Positions 57,151 through 64,000 of a stretch of 64,000 bases of DNA are shown in pieces. The DNA is from Cenococcum geophilum 1.58 (lineage: Eukaryota > Ascomycota > Dothideomycetes > Gloniales > Gloniaceae): the NCBI GenBank assembly GCA_001692895.1, contig KV748234.1, positions 744,001 through 808,000 of the forward strand, written 5' to 3'. Below the pieces are notes generated by a model, which saw nothing but the letters and a program-made list of their open reading frames with translations, was not told the origin of the DNA and searched no databases. The translations under genes were made by a program, and so were the position numbers. The number at the start of each line of letters is the position of its first letter. The first letter of the stretch is position 1.

Positions 57151-58330
57151 CTACCTACTCCTTATAACTCCCCTAGCTCCTCTTTTTTTAGTTTATTAAG
57201 TAAATAATAATATTCTATAATAGCTGCTTAACTATAAATACGCTACTAAATAGCTCTTTATTCTACTATAGGAAGTTATTTATACTAATAGGATAATAAT
57301 TAATTTCTAAATTAGGCGAGTTAGGCGACTTCTTATTCTACTAATAAGTCTTACCCTTATTATAATAGTAAGCGTTTATATAAGGCTACTAATAAGCAAT
57401 TACGGGTATTTGATTACTAAAGGCTTTTTTAGTAGTAAGTACGCTAAGTAAAATAGCAAGTTAAGCCTATGTACTTACCCTTCTACCTATAGGCCTCTTA
57501 CCTAATTACTAACTTTAAGTAGTAATAGGAGCTTAAGTCTTTGGCTCCTTTTTCTTAACTAAATATAAGATAAAGTTTAAGGCTAAAAATCTTAATAGCT
57601 AGCGCCGGTGCTACTTTTTAACTATATTAATAGCTTACCTAAGATTATTATAAAAGCAAATCTCTTAGGGGTAGTAGTTAACTTACTATACCTTAATATA
57701 TAATGCAACAGCTTTAAGCTAGCTAACCTTAAACTTTCGCGATAATAAATCTAGTAAGATTTACTCTCTTTACTCCTCTAGCTAAAATAGGTATAGATTA
57801 TTGGTGTTATATATAGCTAACTTTATACTAGGTAGAGTCTCTTTTCTACTACTAATAGTTGCCTTTTAAGCACTTATAAAGCGTACGGGCGGCGGCAGCG
57901 ACGGTAATAACGTATTTAAATCCTTATACTTAGTCTTTACTAGCTCCTTATTCTTATCCTTATCCTTATCTTTATCCTCCTTATCCTTATCTTTATTCTT
58001 ATTCTTATTCTTATTCTTATTCTTATTCTTATTCTTATTCTTATTCTTATTCTTATTCTTATTCTTATTCTTATTCTTACCCTTATCCTTACCCTTATCT
58101 AAATCTAAATCTACAAATATAGGTTAAGCCAATAGTGGGGACAGGGGCAGCGCCGGTGACGGTAACGGCAATAGTAATTTTAGCCTCCTTGCCTTCCTTA
58201 CTATATGCAGCTTTAGCTACAGCTTTAGCTTTAGCTTCCTTTTAACCTTTTTAGATAGCTAGGGAGTAGTAGAAATAGGTATAAACTAAGCTCGCTTTCG
58301 TCTAGATTATTTTAGAGTAGAAAACGACTA
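57150..58330 (-). pseudogene. Decayed ORF of unknown family with Lys/Asn-coding microsatellite
   Basis: On the minus strand a long reading (for example VIAYQQPYINAYYYNKGKTY) contains only Gln-type stops over several hundred bases. Near its N-terminal end the hexamer array would encode Lys/Asn/Asp repeats. I see no transposase, polymerase or zinc-finger motif. Confidence 0.35.
57947..58100. repeat. Hexanucleotide microsatellite (CTTATT/CTTATC)n
   Basis: About 150 bp of TTATTC units with TTATCC variants at both edges. Confidence 0.95.
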
Positions 58331-59185
58331 ATAGGTAGGTAGTAGTGGTTACTACTAGGGCATAAAGGGCAACACTAAGAATTATATATAATTGGCTTAA
58401 TTAGGCAAGTTACTAACTTTAATTTTAGGCAGTTATAATTAAGACTTAGCGTATTATAGTAGTAAAATTAAAATTATACTCCCTCCGCAAAATTTTAGTA
58501 AGGTGCGATGCAAATTTTTTGGCTTAGCGAATTTTTACTAATCTTTTGTAAACGACTGTAAGCGCGCTAAGTAATAAAAAACACAGAGATTCTTAATATA
58601 GCCCCTATTAGTATCCCTAATTATCTTTACTAATATGTTGTTTACTAACCACCAAAAGTTAACTTTTTATATTGGGTTTAGTAAAGTGCTAATACTTTAA
58701 AAAAAGATAGAGAATACTAGGGAATCTTATTATAGCCTTACTAAGAATCCCTAACCCTTCTCTAATTACTAATATTATACTCTACCTTTGCTTATAAAGA
58801 TGCCATAAATAACCCTATTTCGTATACGCTAGCTAGGCCTTTAAGCTCTACCTATTACTTCTTCCTTATCTACACTATAAGCTTTACGTTAATTAAGTCC
58901 TTTAGTACCTTTAACGCCTAGTTCTATAGCCTTTATACCTCTTACTGTTAATAGTAAGGGCGAACAGCGCGTTTTAATAAATCCTTTTAACCTATATGTA
59001 TTACGACTTCCTCCTCTAGCTAAATAATACTATGGCTGTATATTTCCTATTAAATAGGATAATTTATATATTAGCGGGTAATATCTTACTAATAACTTTA
59101 AATACTAAGTGCTAAACAAGCGTATAATATCTAGAAATTAAAGCCTGTTAAAAATATAGCAGTATAGAGCTAACCTATACTAAAA
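58331..59185. other. Unclassified AT-rich DNA
   Basis: No recognisable gene. ACTCCCTCCG at 58479-58488, preceded by TTAT, resembles a Stowaway/Tc1-type terminus, but I found no matching inverted end. Confidence 0.4.
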
Positions 59186-59189
59186 GACG

Positions 59190-59495
59190 CTAGATAGTGA
59201 AAAGAGGCTCTAGCTATATAGAAGCTACTACTTAGCTTATAAACTAGGTGCTTTGCTTATCCTTAACGGCAATAACTATATTGCTAATTATCTAAAGGAA
59301 AATGTAGTATCTTTATTAGCAAATTTAAGACTAGTAAATAAAAGGCAAAGCTTTTTAATTTCTTAAGGGCAGCTATATAAAATCCACACGCGTTAAGTCC
59401 CTAGCTAAATCGACAGCCGTTCTAGGTAAAGGGCTATATTTAAGCCTATACTAATTAGATAATTCTCTAGGATATTGCCTTCTAGTAAGTAACTA
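59190..59495 (+). pseudogene. Second copy of the unknown coding family at 4698-4975
   Basis: Shares AAAAGAGGCTCTAGCTATAT, AGCCGTTCTAGGTA and TTTAAGCCTATA-TAATTAGATAATTCT-type blocks with 4698-4975. The shared blocks are conserved in order and spacing apart from an indel between them. Confidence 0.6.
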
Positions 59496-59499
59496 GCGC

Positions 59500-60574
59500 A
59501 TATATAAAAGCTCTACTTATATTTAATCGCCCTAGCTAATAAGCCTTAATGTGGATTTTACTAGTTATAAGCCCTCTAGAATGGAAGAAACATTAGAGTT
59601 ATAGGCTTTATATATATATACTTAAGATTAAAGTGGAAACTAACTTAAAAATAGGGCCTTTACCTCCTTAGCTAAAGTACCTTAATACTCTATTAAACCT
59701 CTAGATATAATATAAACTAGGCAAATAAGGATAGATTTTTAACTAGGCAACGTTAATTTATATATACTAAGGTACTGCTAAATTTTTAATTGCTACTCTA
59801 AAAACTCTATCTAAATTACCTAATTAGGAAACGCTAGTAGCGCGCTGCAGCCTTAACTTTAATTTAGGTAGTGTAGCGCAGCTAGCAGCCCTAATTAGCT
59901 AGCTCGCTCGCTGCTAAGCCCTAAAGCCCGCTAAAGACTTGCTGTTAGACACCTTAGTTCTAGGGTTTACCCCTCTAAATTAGGCCAGATTTATTACCGT
60001 ATTTATATCCTCTAGTTGGCTAAATTTAATAAGTACTAAGGAGTATATCTTTTTAGAGATTTCATTTTTACTTAGCTATTCTATATAGACAATTTTGGCG
60101 GTTAGTATAAAGTAAAAGTTATTAAGGAGGTATTAGCATATAAGGTTATAAGTTAATCGACAAGATTTTAATATTAAATTAAATTAAGTACTAAAATTTA
60201 ATTAATTTAACTAATTAAGGGTTTGCTAGCTTTTTAATTTAATTAATTTAGAAGTCCTAATTAAATTAAATTGGTTAATAAATATTAATAAGTTATAATG
60301 CTCTAAACCTTATTTTTTTTACTAAAAAAAGTTTACCTAAGTATTACCCGATATTTATACCATCACATCGCCGTTAGTATAAGGAGATTTACCTATTAAT
60401 AATATTAATTTTATTACCACTATAGCTTCCGATATATTAAATAATGGCTAAATAAATACCTTAATTCTTTCTATAGCTTATTCTGATCCTACCGCACCTA
60501 CCGACCTCTAGCGCGCCTTAGATTATAGCTTAGATAGTAATACTAACGCGTCTACTACTAATTTCTAATAAGAA
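59500..60574. other. Unclassified region with an AATTAA-rich palindromic MITE
   Basis: About 60160-60270 holds TTTAATTAATTTAAC...AATTTAATTAATTT words related to the short palindromic sequences at 60895-61010 and 62235-62345. It is probably a third copy of a roughly 110-bp MITE. The rest shows no recognisable gene. Confidence 0.45.
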
Positions 60575-60894
60575 GACTATAAATCGCGTATAACTATAAT
60601 CTAATATAATTAGAGCTTTAATAGTAATAGGATTATAGGATAAGAAAGGAATTATAAATATAATAAATAGGCAGTTAAAGCGACCGGCAATAAAGGAGAC
60701 AGTATTAATATAGTAGGAAGGTGTGTTAATACTCTATTAAGAATCGTAATAGGGCTTATATTAAGAGCTAAGTAATAGAAAGGACAGTAGGAAACAATGT
60801 TAGGTATCGCTAGGTAGGTCCTCCGCATTAAATCTATACTAAGACTTATAATAGTTACTAACTACTCTAGTTAAATTTAGTTGTAACTAGGTGC

Positions 60895-61010
60895 TAAGGC
60901 TTTAATATTAATTTAATTAATTTAATTAACTGGGCTCTTTGCTTATAAAGCTTTTAATTTAACTAATTTAAGGCCTTAATTAAATTAAGTTAATTAATTT
61001 GCAACCCTAT
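60895..61010. mobile_element. Short AATTAA-rich MITE, left copy
   Basis: Palindromic ends TTAATTTAATTAATTTAA with an inner TTGCTTATAAAGCTTTTAATTT. It occurs inverted at 62235-62345 at the inner edge of the right arm. Confidence 0.6.
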
Positions 61011-61639
61011 TAGCGTGCTAAGGTATACTAGACTTAATAATAGTTGTAATTTATTTCTAAACCATCCTATTCGTAATTAACGGTCTATTACTATTACTAG
61101 ATTAGTATTAAAGGGGACTCTTTAGGAATTAAAGGTCAGCTACAACGTTTTTTAGGTTATTAGTATTAGTATAAATAGTAACTTTAGTAAAGGTAAAGGC
61201 ATAGCTAGTAAGGCTAATTGCGGCTTTAACCGGGTTAAGGGCGGCCTATACTAGATAAGTTATTTTTTAAAACTCTTTTTAATATACTTTAAGGGCTTTA
61301 TAGGGCTTAGTAAAGGCGTATATATAGTTATTAAGGTTATAATTATTAGCGCGAAATCTGTTTACTTTAGCGGTAATATAGTAAAAATAATTAAAACGCG
61401 TTATAGAGACTTTATCCTAACAATAGTTCTACTTATCTAGTACTTGCGGTTTAATTTAAGCCCAAAAGCGTATATATTAGTATATAAATTTACTAGATAG
61501 TATTTAATACCATATTCTACTATATTATAGCCTCCTCTAGTTAATTTAAAGACCTAGATATTGTTTAAAGTATATAATACAAAGTTTCACTAACTTAAAT
61601 TATAAAAAAAAACCACCTTTAAAGCCTTGGCCAATGCCT

Positions 61640-62250
61640 AACTTTAAACCCTATAAAATTGTTAATTAGTATAATTATAGCTAACCAAATCTTTTACCTA
61701 ACCTTAATACAAGCAATGCCTTTACAATATTTAGTCTATTCTTTATAGAGGATATAATAGATAAGCTTATAAAGTAGATAAATAAGTTTATAGAGCTCTA
61801 TTAGCTGTTAGATAAGGAAGCACTAAAGAGGTACCCTTAACTATAGAAACTAATATTAAGGACGGAACTATACGCGTACTTTAGTACACTTATTTATATA
61901 GGAACTATAATAAAATCTAGTATAGAGGACTACTAGGGCAATTTAACGGAAGATAGAGCTTCCTATATAGTTAAAGACTATATAGGGAAGATTTAATTTA
62001 AATAACTACTTTTAAGCCTTATAATCTTTACCCAACAATACCCTGGAGTAAAGGATAATATTTAATCGTGTTAATAACCTTTTTAAGTACCTGTAGCTAC
62101 TTTACTAAAAGCTTTATACGCCCGGAGCTTACCTTGCTGTTAATAAGACAATTTAGCGCTTTACTAGCCGTGCTAGAGAGATTGTTAATATTCTATCTAA
62201 GCTAACACTAGAACGCTTTAAAATATAGGTTTTTGGTAGGCTTATAAATC
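61640..62250 (+). pseudogene. piggyBac-like transposase fragment
   Basis: With Gln restored the frame reads IFSLFFIEDIID, STLIYIGTIIKSSIEDY (61890-61935), then QLLLSLIIFTQQYPGVKDN (62000-62055). A LKALYARS block and a RAREIVNI-like block precede ERFKIWVFGR-like sequence near 62210-62240. These follow the order of the piggyBac-type DDE domain (DDE_Tnp_1_7), where a Tyr-Trp motif precedes an aspartate-bearing block and the RA.EIV.IP block. The fragment stops at the right arm of the inverted duplication. TTAA ends were not located. Confidence 0.65.
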
Positions 62251-62345
62251 ATTTAATTTAATTTAATTAATACCTTAAGTTAATTAAATTAAAAGCTTTG
62301 TAAGTAAAGGGCTTAATTAATTAAATTAATTAAATTAATATTATA
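62235..62345. mobile_element. Short AATTAA-rich MITE, right copy (inverted)
   Basis: Inverted match to 60895-61010 (AAAGCTTTGTAAGTAAAG against CTTTGCTTATAAAGCTTT). Confidence 0.6.
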
Positions 62346-62665
62346 ACAGTTGTAACTAAATTTAGCTAGTATAGTAGTTAGTAACTATTACGGGTCTTAA
62401 TATAGTGTTAATGTAGAAGGACTAATCTAGTAACGCCTAGATCGTTTCCTACCGGCGTTTCTTTCGCCCCTACCCTTAATATAGGCCTATCGCAAGTCTT
62501 AGTATAGTGTTAAGTTACCTTCCTACTATATATATCCTGTTCCTTCCTTCTGCAAGCGCTTTAACTGCCTATTTACTATATTAATTATGCCTTCCTTATT
62601 CTACAATCCTACCGCCATTAAAGCTCTAATTATATTAGGTTGTAATCGTACGTAATTAGCAGTAA

Positions 62666-62839
62666 GGAGTAAGCCTATAAGGCTAAATATACGTTTAGGG
62701 TCTAATAATATTAATAGAATTATTAGTAAATTAAGAGCCATATAAGCAAGTTATTAATAGTAAGTTCCTTTTAGTCTAGCTTGCTAATAAGTAATTAGGT
62801 TAGTATAGTAAACATAATAACCTACTTATATAAGCCGGC
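62666..62839. other. AT-rich junction before Gypsy-4
   Basis: Nothing recognisable. It ends at the predicted start of the Gypsy-4 LTR. Confidence 0.4.
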
Positions 62840-63049
62840 TATTACAGCTTATATAAATACCTCTAAACTAAAGCTTGTAGAATACTATATTACAAAGATA
62901 CTAAGCTAAAGAGAAGGAAAAGGGGTCGCTAGGACCAATATAAACAAATATATAGGGTAAGCCGCCAAGGCGCTAGCTTTAGGTGGGCCAATCGTAGGTT
63001 AGCAGAATATAGCAGAATTTAGNAGGTAACGTGCNATANCGCCGTTACA
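62840..63049 (-). repeat. Gypsy-4 3' LTR
   Basis: About 210 bp. It contains AGCAGAATATAGCAGAATTTAG and three single N calls (63023, 63035, 63039). A fourth lies just outside at 63051. The body is related to the solo LTR at 21167-21371. Confidence 0.75.
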
Positions 63050-64000
63050 TNACCCCCCTCTTTAAAAGAAAGCCTGCCCTTAGGCTTAGTTAGAAATAGG
63101 GTAGCACTAGGCTTATAAATATAGGATTATAAAATATAAGATAAGGGGATAAAGAGGATATAAGTACGTCTAGACTAAGTATAAAGGGCGATTATAGGCT
63201 AAGTGGAAGCACTAAGCTAAAAAGAGTAGCCGCTAAAAGTCTTAGTACAGATCTAACTAATTAGACAACTTTAACCGGCGGTTAAAGTTCCTAAATATCT
63301 AAAATTTTACAGTACTGGCAGAAAACGGTAGAATTTAGCAGATAGCTATGTTAGGGCTTTGGGGCGTTTTTATCCCTATATTCTTCCAGTAACTTATTAT
63401 CTTTATTATACTAGCATTCTATCTATTCGCCTAGGTACTTTAGGGGTCCAGGCGTATTAGGGTATTAGTTATAGAATTCTTTAAGCTTCTAGGGGCAGCC
63501 TATAAAGTTCTATATAGGGTACTAGGTTAGGTTAGGATTATAGCCCTTCTATTAAATACGGTATTTTAGCGTTCCCTATACTATCTTATAGGCTAGTATT
63601 TCGTTAACCTCCTATTTATTATTACCGTTTACTTAAACTAGTAGGGGAGGCTTATTCTTTTATCTAGGTAATAGGTTATTTATAGCTTTCCGTAACTTAT
63701 CTAGTAAGAAGATAGGGTGAACCCTAATTAAATTTAGGAGCTTTATCTTATACAAGTTGCCTATCTTCTTAAAAACCTTATATGGTCCTACTATCTAGTA
63801 GTCCAGCTTACGGCTAGGTCGTTTGGTTTTTTAATTCCTTATTATAACCCAGACTATATCGCTAGGGGCAAAATTAGGCTCTTAACGGTGTTTGTTTGCC
63901 TACTATTCTATTAACCTTTAAGCTTTTTTTAGGTTCTTGTAGGCTACCGTCTAGGCTTCCTCCAATTATTTAGCGTACTATTAGGCCTTAGTATAGGATA
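63050..64000 (-). pseudogene. Gypsy-4 pol 3' part (integrase/chromodomain)
   Basis: Minus-strand readings parallel the Gypsy-2 C-terminus: a chromodomain-like block at about 63430-63640 and integrase toward 64000. Stops are of Gln type. Compared with Gypsy-2, 63060-63250 includes an extra stretch of about 160 bp between the polypurine tract and the pol end. Confidence 0.65.

Larger units (their letters stand above)
60575..62665. repeat. Large inverted duplication, arms of about 440 bp
   Basis: 60575-61015 and 62235-62665 are inverted copies. Matching words in order include CTAATATAATTAGAGCTTTAAT, AATAGGCAGTTAAAGCG, TATAGTAGGAAGG, GTAGGAAAC and TAATTTAATTAATTTAATTAA. The spacer of about 1.2 kb holds the piggyBac-like fragment. 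Arms have diverged mostly by transitions. It could be the TIRs of one element or an inverted duplication that followed insertion. Confidence 0.8.
62840..64000 (-). mobile_element. Gypsy-4: 3' end of another chromovirus-like element, cut by the window end
   Basis: The 3' LTR (62840-63049) ends GCCGTTACA, followed by the polypurine complement (ACCCCCCTC). After it comes a pol 3' end clearly related to Gypsy-1/2: shared AAAGCCTGCCCTTAGGCTT, GCATTCTATC and CTATAAAGTTCTATATAGGG. The region at about 63370-63650 corresponds to the chromodomain of Gypsy-2. The gag, RT and 5' LTR lie beyond the window. Confidence 0.82.

Noticed and set aside
58479..58488. Stowaway-type MITE terminus (ACTCCCTCCG)
   Set aside because: No inverted partner was found within a plausible distance.

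Overview
This window looks like a gene-empty transposon graveyard from a filamentous ascomycete (Pezizomycotina). The longest open frame is 105 codons. TpA is very common, while CpA and TpG are scarce. Wherever a recognisable protein can be read through, the in-frame stops are TAG or TAA at places where CAG, CAA or TGG is expected. The paired LTRs of the best Gypsy copy differ only by transitions. Together these are the signature of repeat-induced point mutation (RIP). No host gene, rRNA, intact tRNA or CRISPR array is visible. The species cannot be named from the sequence.

Layout. 1-4580: an unclassified AT-rich stretch, a TA-flanked long-TIR foldback element (914-1489), and a complete hAT transposon (1611-4190, 8-bp target duplication) inside a fragment of LINE ORF1. 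4580-9030: a degenerate coding segment, then a GC-richer element with about 0.8-kb inverted arms (6532-8625). 9030-16120: a Tad-like LINE ORF1 (9404-about 10975), then a tyrosine-recombinase retrotransposon (11101-16118) with split direct repeats A1-ORFs-B1-A2-B2. 16120-21380: a dense stack of nested MITE-like elements, solo LTRs and a hAT fragment. 21380-28620: simple repeats, a repeat present twice, an unknown TIR element, and a third copy of the GC-rich element carrying a solo LTR.

28627-40658: a Gypsy chromovirus (Gypsy-1, minus strand). A second copy of the same family (Gypsy-2, 34607-40565) sits inside its 5' LTR, and a 444-bp miniature LTR element (TRIM, 32313-32756) sits in its body. 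40690-43295: LINE ORF2 debris. 43302-56529: another Gypsy element (Gypsy-3, minus strand) interrupted in gag by a full-length LINE (49100-54349) with a 17-bp target duplication. 56530-64000: unclassified decayed coding DNA, a piggyBac-like transposase fragment inside a large inverted duplication, and the 3' end of a further Gypsy element that runs off the window.

The genes do not form a working pathway. The biology here is insertion, nesting and genome defence. The insertion order can be read from target duplications: Gypsy-2 and the TRIM are younger than Gypsy-1, the LINE is younger than Gypsy-3, and in the 17.2-19.5 kb stack an unknown 1007-bp retroposon-like segment is younger than the foldback element, which is younger than its host MITE. 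The most notable points are the self-priming TRIM, the split-repeat recombinase element, an indel-free RIP-killed LINE whose ORFs overlap by ATGA, and the GC-rich palindromic element family.
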